Origin: an uncultured Prevotella sp.
Lineage (GTDB): Bacteria; Bacteroidota; Bacteroidia; Bacteroidales; Bacteroidaceae
DNA length: 64,000 nt
Assembly: GCA_900546345.1 (NCBI GenBank)
Contig: URCI01000001.1
Span: 1 to 64,000 of the forward strand
Direction of reading: 5' to 3'
How positions within the stretch are numbered: the first letter of the stretch is position 1; each line of letters starts with the position of its first letter. Of the stretch, positions 7,595 to 15,230 are shown piece by piece. Position numbers and translations under genes: made by a program. Below the pieces are notes generated by a model. The model was not told the DNA's origin. It made no database searches and saw nothing but the letters and a program-made list of their open reading frames with translations.

Positions 7595-8110
7595 TTATAT
7601 CTTACTTATAATTGTTCTCACTTGTGCATCGGCATGAGCTGCCTCAGCCCCATGAATGCTGACACCGCCGAGCACCGTTGCCGTGGGAGCCTCCCTCTTG
7701 ATGAAGCGCTCACTGCTGCCCATGCCGCTGCCCTCGTTGGTGCAGAAGGGGATGATGGTCTTGCCGCTGAAATCGAAACTCTCAAGGAAGGTATAGACCA
7801 CCATCGGCATCGTGCCCCACCAGTTAGGGTAGCCAAGAATGATGGTGTCGTACCCGTCGATGCCGTCGAGCTCATTTCTCAGTTCAGGGCGAGCCTGCTC
7901 ACGGAGCTCCTGCTTAGCCTGGTCGATACATTCGTTGTAGTCCTTAGGATACTCGTAAGTGGTATCGATATGGTAAACATCGGCATCGGGCAGCAAGGCC
8001 TTAAGTTTGTCCACGACAACTTCCGTATTTCCCTTGGCAAGGTTACGGATACTTCCGTTCCAATAGTTTTCTCCTCTGCGGGAGTAGTATGCGATTAAAA
8101 TTTTTCCCAT
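7595..8110 (-). CDS. Flavodoxin-family protein
   Basis: A 171-residue FMN-binding flavodoxin of the short-chain, quinone-reductase-like type. The N-terminal phosphate loop region AYYSRRGENYW is present, though altered from the usual SxTGNT, and the isoalloxazine loop appears as GYPNWWGTMP near residues 94-103. C-terminal FCTNEGSGMGSSE is characteristic of flavodoxin_4-like proteins, which are often induced by quinone or oxidative stress. It lies 12 bases after the SDR gene, so they are co-transcribed. The electron-transfer partner is unknown. Confidence 0.88.
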   Translation of the reverse strand: MGKILIAYYSRRGENYWNGSIRNLAKGNTEVVVDKLKALLPDADVYHIDTTYEYPKDYNECIDQAKQELREQARPELRNELDGIDGYDTIILGYPNWWGTMPMVVYTFLESFDFSGKTIIPFCTNEGSGMGSSERFIKREAPTATVLGGVSIHGAEAAHADAQVRTIISKI

Positions 8111-8122
8111 GCCACCTTGTAT

Positions 8123-8965
8123 TTAATGCGTTGCCTTGAGATATTGCAGACTGCCATACCAATAGCTGGCCGTAGTACCGCCGTCGATAAGAATGTCGGT
8201 GCCACTGATGAAGCGGCCGCGGCTCGACATGAGGAATTCGGCGAGGTCACCAACCTCGTCGGGAGTGCCGGCGCGATGGGCGGGACTGGCTGCTATCATG
8301 TCGAGATAGCCTTTGGCGCGTGGGCCGTGCAGCTCGTCATTGGCCAACGGAGTGATGATGATGCCCGGTGAAATAGAGTTGATCGTGGCGCCACGCTTTG
8401 CCCAGCGGTCAGCCTCATAAGCGACGCGCAGTACGTTGCAGCGCTTGGAGTACTGGTAGGCCTTCAGCGTGTCGGTGATGGCCTGGACGAAGTCGAGTTT
8501 CGTGAGCTCTTCCGGCTTGCTCATTGCCAACGCGTCGTTCTGTTCCTGCGGCAGAGCGGGCAACCGGTGACCGCTCTGTGAAGCGATGATAATGCCGGAG
8601 CCTCCCTCTGCCATTACCTTGCCGAACTCCTCCAATAATATTGCTGTGCCGACCATGTCAACTCGCAGAATCTCTTCCACCGAGGCCTGCGAGGGGGAGA
8701 CACCTGCCGCGTTGATGAGGTTCGTAACCTCACCATACTTCTGTGCTTCCTTGACGAGAGTAAGAATATCATCCTTGCTGCCAAGGTCCACCCGGAGGGT
8801 CGAGCACTCGAAACCTGCATCCTCCAAAGTCTTTGCAGCCGTCGCTGCGTTTTGCTCACTATAGTCAGCGAGCACCACATGCTTGCCTGCAGCCACCCTG
8901 CGCACGATGGCTTGACCGATGGAACCGGCACCTATTAATACTGCTACTTGCTTCATAATCATCAT
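8123..8965 (-). CDS. Short-chain dehydrogenase/reductase
   Basis: A classical SDR with a Rossmann nucleotide site, GAGSIGQ (about residues 13-19), and an NAAGV motif near residue 90. The YxxxK catalytic pair is YQYSK, just after AITDTLKA, and the C-terminus has SGTDILIDGGTTA. There is no signal peptide. The substrate is unknown. The ATG at 8965 is the longest start; MKQVAVLIGAG beginning at 8956 is equally likely. It is first in the SDR-flavodoxin-SnoaL operon, with a TAATTTTG box upstream at 8992-8985. Confidence 0.88.
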   Translation of the reverse strand: MMIMKQVAVLIGAGSIGQAIVRRVAAGKHVVLADYSEQNAATAAKTLEDAGFECSTLRVDLGSKDDILTLVKEAQKYGEVTNLINAAGVSPSQASVEEILRVDMVGTAILLEEFGKVMAEGGSGIIIASQSGHRLPALPQEQNDALAMSKPEELTKLDFVQAITDTLKAYQYSKRCNVLRVAYEADRWAKRGATINSISPGIIITPLANDELHGPRAKGYLDMIAASPAHRAGTPDEVGDLAEFLMSSRGRFISGTDILIDGGTTASYWYGSLQYLKATH

Positions 8966-8984
8966 TGTTATTGTTTTACGGCTG

Positions 8985-8992
8985 CAAAATTA
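8985..8992 (-). promoter_or_regulatory. -7 box of the SDR-flavodoxin-SnoaL operon
   Basis: TAATTTTG on the minus strand, 20 bases before the SDR start, matches the TAnnTTTG box used throughout this window. No good -33 element is seen, which fits a promoter needing an activator such as the neighbouring AraC protein (inference). Confidence 0.45.
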
Positions 8993-9142
8993 CGACAAAT
9001 ATCAGCATGGCATTGTAGATGGAATCCTCATTCAATGACCATTTTTACAGATTCTGTCTTTGAGGAAAGCCAATAGCACACAGTACGCGCAGATACTCCC
9101 CTGCTCACAACAAATGCTTTATGATAGTATCACTCTGGCTGA

Positions 9143-9409
9143 TACACAATAAAGAAAGGAAAGGGCGTTTGTGGTACTGCTTGGGAACTGTGGAAAACTA
9201 TCGTTGTCCCCGTTGTCGAGAAGTTTCCCGGTCATATCGCTTGCTCGACCAAGTCTCGGTCAGAGATAGTAGTGCCCGTGTTCAAAGGTGACGACGTGAT
9301 TGCCGTCATTGATGTTGACAGCAAAGGATATAGCGCTTTTGATGACATTGACAAAGACGGGCTGGAGAAGATTGCGAAGATTATCAGTCCTTTGTTTATG
9401 ACATGTTAG
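9143..9409 (+). pseudogene. msrC: Remnant of free methionine-(R)-sulfoxide reductase (GAF domain)
   Basis: In the plus frame ending at the TAG 9407-9409 the translation runs YTIKKGKGVCGTAW, then KTIVVPVVEKFPGHIAC, then SRSEIVVPVFKGDDVIAVIDVD, to the end. This is the C-terminal half of fRMsr (MsrC), a GAF-fold enzyme that reduces free Met-R-sulfoxide. The catalytic cysteine segments GVCGTAW and HIAC are both recognisable. In-frame stops at 9140 and 9125 and no start codon show that the N-terminal half is lost or scrambled. It has no neighbour in the same operon, and its 3' end overlaps a leftward short ORF. Confidence 0.85.
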
Positions 9410-9566
9410 GATCGAAGTGTTTCTTGCTAAGAAACTCTGCCTCGAGATCATCATGTTGCTCGTCGGTCATGTTAAAATGCAGTCCTGCACTCAACATCTG
9501 AGCCTTTTTCTTCGTGCATTGTTTCTTTGTGCCCCACAGGTTTTTCTGCTCACCATGGAGAAAACT
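9396..9566 (-). pseudogene. Unrecognised short ORF or 3' gene remnant
   Basis: Between stops at 9569-9567 and 9398-9396 the minus strand encodes 56 residues rich in Lys and acidic residues, including EQKNLWGTKKQCTKKKAQ and HFNMTDEQHDDLEAEF. The composition looks protein-like rather than random. No good ATG opens it; the first internal Met is about halfway. It could be a tiny gene with a non-ATG start or the tail of a lost gene. I do not recognise the family. It overlaps the msrC remnant by 14 bases in the convergent sense. Confidence 0.4.
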
Positions 9567-9657
9567 TTAGGTTAATGCTTGTTAAAGTCGTTCCCGAAGA
9601 AGTCAGCAGGCATACAATTCCTACCAAACGGTAACTATAAGACCGAAAAGTGCCTTC

Positions 9658-9688
9658 TTGCAGAGTATAGGAAAAATACCTAAATTTG
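9658..9688 (+). promoter_or_regulatory. Promoter of the NAD(P)-binding protein gene
   Basis: TTGC at 9658-9661, a 19-base spacer and TAAATTTG at 9681-9688 form a textbook Bacteroidota promoter. Transcription should begin near 9694, leaving a leader of about 90 bases before the ATG at 9785. Confidence 0.7.
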
Positions 9689-9784
9689 CAGTCGTAAACA
9701 AGACGGGAAGACAACCAAAGTGGTTGGAACCCAGTCACGTAAGAAACAAAATATTCACTATTAAATACTGAAAGGATACAAGTT

Positions 9785-10444
9785 ATGGCAAATGTAGTTT
9801 TAATCGGCGCAACAGGATTCGTAGGTTCAGCAATTCTCAACGAACTGCTCTCACGCGGTCACAAGGTGACGGCTGTGGTGCGCAATGCCGCCAAGCTGCC
9901 CCAAAACGACAACCTCACGGCTGTGGAGGAGGATGTGGCCAACGTCGATGCCATCGCCAACATCGCCAAGGGCAAAGATGCTGTCATCTCTGCTTACAAC
10001 CCCGGTTGGACCAACCCCGACATCAAGCACCTCATCGAGGTGAATTATCCCAAGATCGTGGAGGCTGTGAAGAAGAGTGGCGTGGGCCGTCTGCTCATTG
10101 TCGGCGGTGCCGGCACGCTGTTTGTCAAGCCGGGTCTGCGTGTGGTTGATTCCGGTGCTATCCGTGCCGAGATCATGGACGGCGTGCGTCCTTTGGGCGA
10201 CTTTTACCTCAACTACCTGATGAAGGAGCACGACCTCGACTGGGTGTTCTTCTCTCCTGCCGGTGCCTTTGAGGATGCAGACAAAGGACAGCGCACGGGC
10301 AAGTTCCGCCTCGGCAAGGACGACCTCATCATCGACCCTGCCACTGGCACGAGCCACATCTCCGTCCAGGACTACGCCGTGGCCATGGTCGACGAGTTGG
10401 AGAAGCCCGCTCACCATCAGGAGCGCTTCACCATCGGATACTAA
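9785..10444 (+). CDS. NAD(P)H-binding atypical SDR-type oxidoreductase
   Basis: A 219-residue protein with an N-terminal Rossmann fold, GATGFVGSAI (residues 8-17), and VVRNAAKLP for the NADP ribose phosphate. It belongs to the atypical SDR group related to YwnB/HSCARG and flavin reductase, which includes NAD(P)H sensors and reductases. No YxxxK catalytic pair is evident. VGGAGTLFVKPGLRVVD in the middle is a family landmark. It is expressed from its own promoter and followed by a strong terminator, so it is probably monocistronic. The substrate is unknown. Confidence 0.85.
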   Translation: MANVVLIGATGFVGSAILNELLSRGHKVTAVVRNAAKLPQNDNLTAVEEDVANVDAIANIAKGKDAVISAYNPGWTNPDIKHLIEVNYPKIVEAVKKSGVGRLLIVGGAGTLFVKPGLRVVDSGAIRAEIMDGVRPLGDFYLNYLMKEHDLDWVFFSPAGAFEDADKGQRTGKFRLGKDDLIIDPATGTSHISVQDYAVAMVDELEKPAHHQERFTIGY

Positions 10445-10459
10445 GCAAGATGATTCGGG

Positions 10460-10486
10460 GCGGTCGTTTGACCGCTCTTTTTTTAT
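10460..10486 (+). terminator. Intrinsic terminator
   Basis: A GCGGTC-GTTT-GACCGC hairpin followed by TCTTTTTTT, 15 bases after the stop of the NAD(P)-binding protein gene. Confidence 0.85.
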
Positions 10487-10498
10487 ATAATCAAGACG

Positions 10499-10954
10499 AT
10501 GATACAACAAGCTTTGGACTTTCTGAAGTCACATATTGAGGTGGCCTTTGCCACTTGCGAGGGCGGACGACCGCACATCCGCGTGTTTCAAATTATGAAG
10601 CAGGAGAGCACCACGCTCTACTTCGCCACCTCGCCGAAGAAGCAAGTGTACAAACAGTTGCACGAGAATCCCTTTATCGAGATCATGGCCAGTGCGGACA
10701 ATGAGTTCGTGAAGTGCAGCGGACGGGCCGACTTTGATGTCGATGATGCCACGCAGCGGTGGATTTACGAACACAACGCTGTGCTGTCCCGGCTATACAC
10801 CAGCTATGACAAGATGGTTTATTTCAAGATGAACATCGAGCAGATGGACCACTACGACCTTGCCCCAACTCCTCCCGTTCTCAAGCACTACGACCTCACC
10901 AACCACACAGAAGCAAACGGATATGTCGGAGAGAGATACAGCTCAAAGGCCTGA
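10499..10954 (+). CDS. Pyridoxamine 5'-phosphate oxidase-family (split beta-barrel) protein
   Basis: A 151-residue flavin-binding split-barrel protein. N-terminal IEVAFATCEGGRPHIRVFQIM and then LYFATSPKKQVYKQLHENPFIEI match the PNPOx-like family, which binds FMN or F420-like cofactors. It is too short and too divergent to be the true PdxH. It starts 13 bases after the preceding terminator's T-run, so it may depend on read-through or on an unseen promoter. The function is unknown, possibly reduction of small electrophiles. Confidence 0.85.
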   Translation: MIQQALDFLKSHIEVAFATCEGGRPHIRVFQIMKQESTTLYFATSPKKQVYKQLHENPFIEIMASADNEFVKCSGRADFDVDDATQRWIYEHNAVLSRLYTSYDKMVYFKMNIEQMDHYDLAPTPPVLKHYDLTNHTEANGYVGERYSSKA

Positions 10955-10957
10955 CAA

Positions 10958-10995
10958 CCTCGACGTACTTATCAACAGTCTGATAAACGACGAGG
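10958..10995 (+). terminator. Hairpin between convergent genes
   Basis: CCTCG and CGAGG flank an inner TTATCA-ACAGTC-TGATAA hairpin between the PNPOx-like gene and the convergent phosphatase gene. It lacks a T-run, so it is a weak terminator candidate. Confidence 0.4.
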
Positions 10996-11036
10996 GCAGC
11001 AGATAGCCTTCCTCACGACATCAAGAATAACAATTA

Positions 11037-11522
11037 TCAGGTAGTTTTGTAGATCAGACCATCAAGCATTCCCTCGCATCCGTCCTCAATGAGGTCGAGG
11101 GCGAGCTCAAAGTCTTCGCCATCACCATAGTATGGGTCGGGAACAGAGGTTCTCCCTTTGTACTTCGTGAAGTAGTCGGCCATGCGGATGACCTTGCGTC
11201 GGTCGGCCTCGTTGTGTGCCTTGCGGCAGATGTCGTGGTAGTTTTCATCGTCCATGACCACGATGTAGTCGAAGTCGTCAAAGTCATGGCGTGCGTCGAA
11301 CTGACGGGCGATGTGGTCAATGCGATAGCCGCGTCTTACACCATGCTGGCGCATGCGCTTGTCGGGCAGCTGGCCGACGTGCCACGGTCCGATACCTGCT
11401 GAGTCGATGTAGAACTTGTCCGTCAATTCTGCGTCGTCGATGTATTTCTGCATGATGGCGTTTGCCGCAGGAGAGCGGCAGATGTTGCCCAGGCAGATGA
11501 AAAGAATCTTTGTCTTGTCCAT
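11037..11522 (-). CDS. Low-molecular-weight protein-tyrosine phosphatase
   Basis: A 161-residue LMW-PTP. The P-loop CLGNICRS (Cys10, Arg16) begins right after the first strand, and the general-acid motif DPYYG is present near residue 125. The ATG at 11522 puts the P-loop at the family position; an upstream ATG at 11549 would add nine atypical residues. In Gram-negative bacteria such enzymes often pair with tyrosine kinases in capsule export, but no kinase lies nearby, so its target is unknown. It is separated from arsC and has no arsenate-reductase cysteines. Confidence 0.92.
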   Translation of the reverse strand: MDKTKILFICLGNICRSPAANAIMQKYIDDAELTDKFYIDSAGIGPWHVGQLPDKRMRQHGVRRGYRIDHIARQFDARHDFDDFDYIVVMDDENYHDICRKAHNEADRRKVIRMADYFTKYKGRTSVPDPYYGDGEDFELALDLIEDGCEGMLDGLIYKTT

Positions 11523-11650
11523 ATCTAAATTAGATGACTGTTCAATCATGTCTTGTGTCGTTATGCCAAGTTACAAAGGTACGAAGTTTCGGCAAAAATA
11601 TCGTTGTATAGACAAACCAAAGTAGAGAAATAATTCATAAGGGTGTTTAT

Positions 11651-11681
11651 TTTGCCATTTCGCAAGTTTGTAGTAACTTTG
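11651..11681 (+). promoter_or_regulatory. Promoter of xpt
   Basis: TTTG at 11651-11654, a 19-base spacer and TAACTTTG at 11674-11681. The leader before the xpt ATG (11703) would be only about 15 bases, leaving no room for a purine riboswitch. Confidence 0.7.
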
Positions 11682-11702
11682 TAACATTAAACCCTCTCTA
11701 TT

Positions 11703-12275
11703 ATGAAATTACTTCGTGACCGTATCCTCAAGGACGGAAAGTGCTACCCTGGTGGAATCCTGAAGGTAGACAAGTTCATCAACCATCAGATGGACCCCAA
11801 TCTGATGAAAGCTGTTGCGGTGGAACTGATACGCCGCTTTGCCTCTTCGCAGGTCAACAAGATTCTTACCATTGAGGCCAGTGGCATAGCCCCCGCCATC
11901 ATGATGGGATTTCTGCTCGACCTGCCTGTGGTGTTTGCCAAGAAGAAAAAGCCTTCAACGATGGACAACATGCTCTCCACACGTGTCTTCTCATTCACGA
12001 AACAGCGGGAATACCACGTGGTAATCTCAAAAGACTACCTCACCCCCGCCGACAAGGTCATCTTTGTCGACGATTTCTTAGCTTACGGCAATGCGGCCAA
12101 GGGCATCATCGACCTCTGCAACCAGGCCGGCGCCGAGCTCGTCGGCATGGGATTTATCATCGAGAAGGCTTTCCAGCACGGACGTGACGTCATTGAGGCT
12201 GCCGGTGTGAGGTGTGAGAGTCTGGCTATCGTCGACTCCCTTGACAACTGTGAGATCAAGCTGAGGGAGGACTAA
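11703..12275 (+). CDS. xpt: Xanthine phosphoribosyltransferase
   Basis: A 190-residue type I phosphoribosyltransferase that converts xanthine and PRPP to XMP. The PRPP-binding motif is VIFVDDFLAYGNAAKG (residues 118-133). The N-terminal MKLLRDRILKDGKCYPGGILKVD and the IEASGIAPAIMMG segment near residue 58 are specific to the Xpt family. It lies five bases before the permease gene, forming a xanthine salvage operon. No riboswitch is seen in the short leader. Confidence 0.94.
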   Translation: MKLLRDRILKDGKCYPGGILKVDKFINHQMDPNLMKAVAVELIRRFASSQVNKILTIEASGIAPAIMMGFLLDLPVVFAKKKKPSTMDNMLSTRVFSFTKQREYHVVISKDYLTPADKVIFVDDFLAYGNAAKGIIDLCNQAGAELVGMGFIIEKAFQHGRDVIEAAGVRCESLAIVDSLDNCEIKLRED

Positions 12276-12279
12276 GATC

Positions 12280-13626
12280 ATGCAACAACAATCGGACCTG
12301 ATATACGGCCTGAATGACCGTCCGCCACTCCGGGGTACCCTCTTTGCGGCATTACAGCACCTGTTGGCCATCTTCGTTGCCATCATCACGCCTCCGCTTA
12401 TCATCAGCTCTGCCTTAAAGTTTGACCTTCAGACCACAGGGTTTCTTGTTTCCATGTCGCTTTTTGTATCAGGTGTCGCTACGTTCATACAATGCCACCG
12501 CATAGGACCATTGGGGGCGGGACTTCTCTGCATTCAGGGCACGTCGTTCTCCTTCATCACTCCGATTATTGGCGCCGGGATGCTTGGCATGGTCAATGGG
12601 CACATTGATGCGCCTACGGCTCTTAGCTACATATTCGGTGCGACGATGGTGGCATCCGTCGTGGAGATGGCCGTGAGCCGCTTGCTACCCTATGCACGTA
12701 AGATCATCACCCCACTTGTGTCGGGCATTGTCGTGACGCTCATCGGGTTGTGCCTTATCAAAGCCGGCATCAACAGTTGTGGAGGTGGACAGTCTGCCAT
12801 AGACAACGGTACATTTGGCTCACTGAGATACTTAGGGCTTGCAGTATTGGTCCTGGTGACCATCATCTTTTTCAACCGGTCGCAAAATCAATATCTCCGT
12901 ATGGGTTCCATCGTCATCGGACTGATTGTGGGTTGTGTGGTAGCCTGGGCGATGGACATGATTGACTTCACGCAGCTGCATGGCGCAGGTGCGGTTAACA
13001 TACCCATTCCTTTCAAGTTCGGTCTGCATTTCGATGTGGGCAGCATCATAGCCCTCGGTATCATCTATCTGGTCACAGCCGTAGAAGCTTTCGGAGACAT
13101 CACGGCCAATTCCCTTATTTCCGGGCAGCCTGTTGAAGGCCCCGTGTTCATGAAGCGTGCCCAGGGCGGTATCCTCGCCGACGGTTTCAACTCCATGCTG
13201 GCAGCTGTATTCAATAGTTTTCCGAATTCTATCTTCGCACAGAACAACGGTATGATACAACTCACGGGAGTAGCGAGCCGCTATGTCGGGTATTTCATCG
13301 CCGGAGCGTTATTCCTCCTTGGGCTCTTTCCCGTTGTAGGACAGTTTTTTTCTCTCATCCCGGACTGTGTCCTTGGCGGTGCCACACTTCTCATGTTCGG
13401 AACGGTGGCGGCATCGGGTATACGTATCATAGCTGCTACAGACATCAACCGTAAGGCTGTGCTGGTGATGGCCATCAGTTTTGCTATGGGAATGAGCGTG
13501 GAACTTGTCCCAGGAATTCTCGACAAGATGCCGAGGCTGATCCATTCCATCTTTTCGTCGGGTATCTCAACGGGTGGAATAACAGCAATCGTTGCAAACG
13601 CCCTCATAAGGGTAAAAGAGAAATAA
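12280..13626 (+). CDS. NCS2-family uracil/xanthine permease, probably xanthine
   Basis: A 448-residue inner-membrane proton symporter of the nucleobase:cation symporter-2 family, with about 12-14 hydrophobic segments. Family markers are AVEAFGDITANSLISG (near residue 265) and QNNGMIQLTGVASRYVG (near residue 320). Pairing with xpt suggests xanthine as substrate (inference). It starts four bases after the xpt stop, so translation is likely coupled. The N-terminus is cytoplasmic and opens with YGLNDRPPLRGTLFAALQHLLA, usual for the family. Confidence 0.92.
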   Translation: MQQQSDLIYGLNDRPPLRGTLFAALQHLLAIFVAIITPPLIISSALKFDLQTTGFLVSMSLFVSGVATFIQCHRIGPLGAGLLCIQGTSFSFITPIIGAGMLGMVNGHIDAPTALSYIFGATMVASVVEMAVSRLLPYARKIITPLVSGIVVTLIGLCLIKAGINSCGGGQSAIDNGTFGSLRYLGLAVLVLVTIIFFNRSQNQYLRMGSIVIGLIVGCVVAWAMDMIDFTQLHGAGAVNIPIPFKFGLHFDVGSIIALGIIYLVTAVEAFGDITANSLISGQPVEGPVFMKRAQGGILADGFNSMLAAVFNSFPNSIFAQNNGMIQLTGVASRYVGYFIAGALFLLGLFPVVGQFFSLIPDCVLGGATLLMFGTVAASGIRIIAATDINRKAVLVMAISFAMGMSVELVPGILDKMPRLIHSIFSSGISTGGITAIVANALIRVKEK

Positions 13627-13762
13627 AAATGCTTTCTATCCAACCTCACATGCTGCATAGGAAGTAATGTTGAATGGCACTCACTCTGCCAGCCATACTC
13701 ACCCTATGGTCAATATTTTGAAAATTTATGGAGCTATAGAGGGTAATGCGTAATAATATTCG

Positions 13763-13770
13763 TATCTTTG
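13763..13770 (+). promoter_or_regulatory. -7 box before the outer-membrane barrel gene
   Basis: TATCTTTG, 37 bases before the ATG at 13808, matches the local -7 consensus. The -33 element is not clear. Confidence 0.45.
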
Positions 13771-13807
13771 CATGCAATTATGAAACCATAACAATATTTA
13801 TCCATTT

Positions 13808-14422
13808 ATGAAAAAGATTCTCTTTATTGCTTGCCTACTGTTGGCATCAGTCGGAACCTTTGCTCAACATGCAAAAGGTTCGTTTAACATTCAACCCAAA
13901 GTGGGTCTCAACGTAGCTACGATGACAGACAATGACGGCAGTGATCCGCGCGTAGGTTTTGTTGGAGGTGCAGAGTTCGAATATCAAGCTACCGACGTGT
14001 TGTCTCTTTCTCTCGGTGCTCTCTATTCACAGCAAGGATTGAAAGCCAACAGCGATGAAATGGACGGTACCATTAAAATGGACTACATTAACGTGCCTGT
14101 TCTTCTGAATGTGTATGTTACCAAAGGGTTGGCCGTCAAGGCTGGTATTCAGCCGGGGTTCAAGGTCAATAGCAAAGTCAAGGTCTCTGCTTCTGGTGCT
14201 TCCGCTGAGGTCGATTTAGAAAAAGCTCTTCAGGCTGGAGGGGTAGATGCCAGTGTAAAGAGTGTAGATTTTGCTATTCCGGTGGGTCTTTCGTACGAAT
14301 ATCGCAACTTTCAATTTGATGCTCGCTACAACTTTAGCGTCACCAAGGCTATAGAGGCAGAGGGCGAATCGACAAAACACTCTGTATTCCAATTCACTAT
14401 AGGCTATAAATTCGATTTATAA
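13808..14422 (+). CDS. Outer-membrane beta-barrel protein (PorT/OMP_b-brl family)
   Basis: A 204-residue secreted protein with a signal peptide (about residues 1-19, LLASVGTFAQ). The rest has alternating amphipathic strands typical of an eight-stranded barrel: FNIQPKVGLNVATM, LSLSLGALYSQQGLKA, FDARYNFSVTKAIE and a terminal FQFTIGYKFDL ending in an aromatic-rich strand. It sits in the outer membrane. No ligand can be inferred. It is monocistronic between its own -7 box and a strong terminator. Confidence 0.88.
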   Translation: MKKILFIACLLLASVGTFAQHAKGSFNIQPKVGLNVATMTDNDGSDPRVGFVGGAEFEYQATDVLSLSLGALYSQQGLKANSDEMDGTIKMDYINVPVLLNVYVTKGLAVKAGIQPGFKVNSKVKVSASGASAEVDLEKALQAGGVDASVKSVDFAIPVGLSYEYRNFQFDARYNFSVTKAIEAEGESTKHSVFQFTIGYKFDL

Positions 14423-14444
14423 CCAAAATATATAGAACCATGTC

Positions 14445-14484
14445 ATGCCGCTCATATCATGCTATGGGCGGCATTCTTTTTTAT
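14445..14484 (+). terminator. Intrinsic terminator
   Basis: A 12-bp stem ATGCCGCTCATA / TATGGGCGGCAT with one G-U pair and a 6-base loop, followed by TCTTTTTT. It lies 22 bases after the barrel gene stop. Confidence 0.85.
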
Positions 14485-14493
14485 TAAGCCACG

Positions 14494-15112
14494 CTACGCT
14501 GAGTTGAGCAGGCTTTTTATCATTTCGTCAATCTCGCGGTTCACTCGGGCAAAGTTGCGGTTGAGCATGACTTCCTTTTGACGGGCATCCTTGAAGGCGT
14601 AGATCTTGGGGAGGTCAACGTATTGAGCTTCTTGATTTTTGCCATATTGAAGTTGGTCTTGCAAAAATACTTGGTTGTCTTGAACTCTGGGCTATCCTCA
14701 AGATTGATGCTGCTGAAGGAACTGCGCTCCGTGGGGGTGAAGTCACGGGCAGCCTGTCCAGCCAGCCGGTGGCTATGTCGGGCTCTTTCTCGAACATCTT
14801 CTGCTGTCGGGTTGCTAAGAGGGTCTTGAGCTTGTTGGCGGTACCCACCTCACTGAAATAGAACGGTGGCTTGTAGATGGCCTCGTCCTCAGTCTTCAAG
14901 TCCTCGGCGGCAATCATTTGGTCAAGGGCGGACTTTATGGAGGCTTTGTCGGTTTCCAAGAGCTTTACTCCTGCTTCCACGAGTTGGTCGCGATGGGCAT
15001 AGACGTGTCCTTCGTTGGCCAATTGGTTGAGGGTGTAGAGGATGCCGCTTTGACAATAGCCGTTCTCGCCATTCTGATACGTAATCCGCTCTATGACCGC
15101 ACGCAACTTCAT
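14494..15112 (-). pseudogene. recD2: RecD2-type helicase remnant with internal deletion and frameshifts
   Basis: The minus-strand reading frame opens with MKLRAVIERITYQNGENGYC, the N-terminus of the RecD/TraA-type helicase RecD2. It then jumps directly to SGILYTLNQLANEGHVYAHRDQL and AIYKPPFYFSEVGTANKLKTLL, a region that lies some 200 residues further on in intact RecD2 before the Walker motifs. All helicase motifs are absent. After about residue 110 the frame changes: TERSSFSSINLEDSPEFK is read in another frame, then a third segment ends with NRNFARVNREIDEMIKSLL at the TAG 14496-14494. That tail is not recognisably RecD2 and may come from a second gene. The 165-residue ORF in the first frame should not be annotated as intact. 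Confidence 0.8.
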
Positions 15113-15166
15113 AATGATGATACAAAAGTACGAAGTTTTGGCGAGAATATATCGAAATATATGAAA

Positions 15167-15183
15167 AAGCCGGTACCATCAGT
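15167..15183 (+). repeat. 17-base copy of the ars-terminator arm
   Basis: AAGCCGGTACCATCAGT here is identical to 5652-5668. A split version, GCCGGTACC-TTT-CATCAGT, occurs at 19467-19485. All three are intergenic. Whether they are related or chance cannot be decided from one window. Confidence 0.4.
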
Positions 15184-15230
15184 AAGGGCAACGGAGTCTG
15201 GCTACTGACAACGGTGAGCATGCAATACAT

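Noticed and set aside
11655..11702. Purine riboswitch before xpt
   Set aside because: The predicted leader is about 15 bases, with no room for the aptamer and no conserved junction bases.
14615..15112. Intact 165-residue protein
   Set aside because: It joins two distant pieces of RecD2 and then leaves the family frame, so it is a deletion product.
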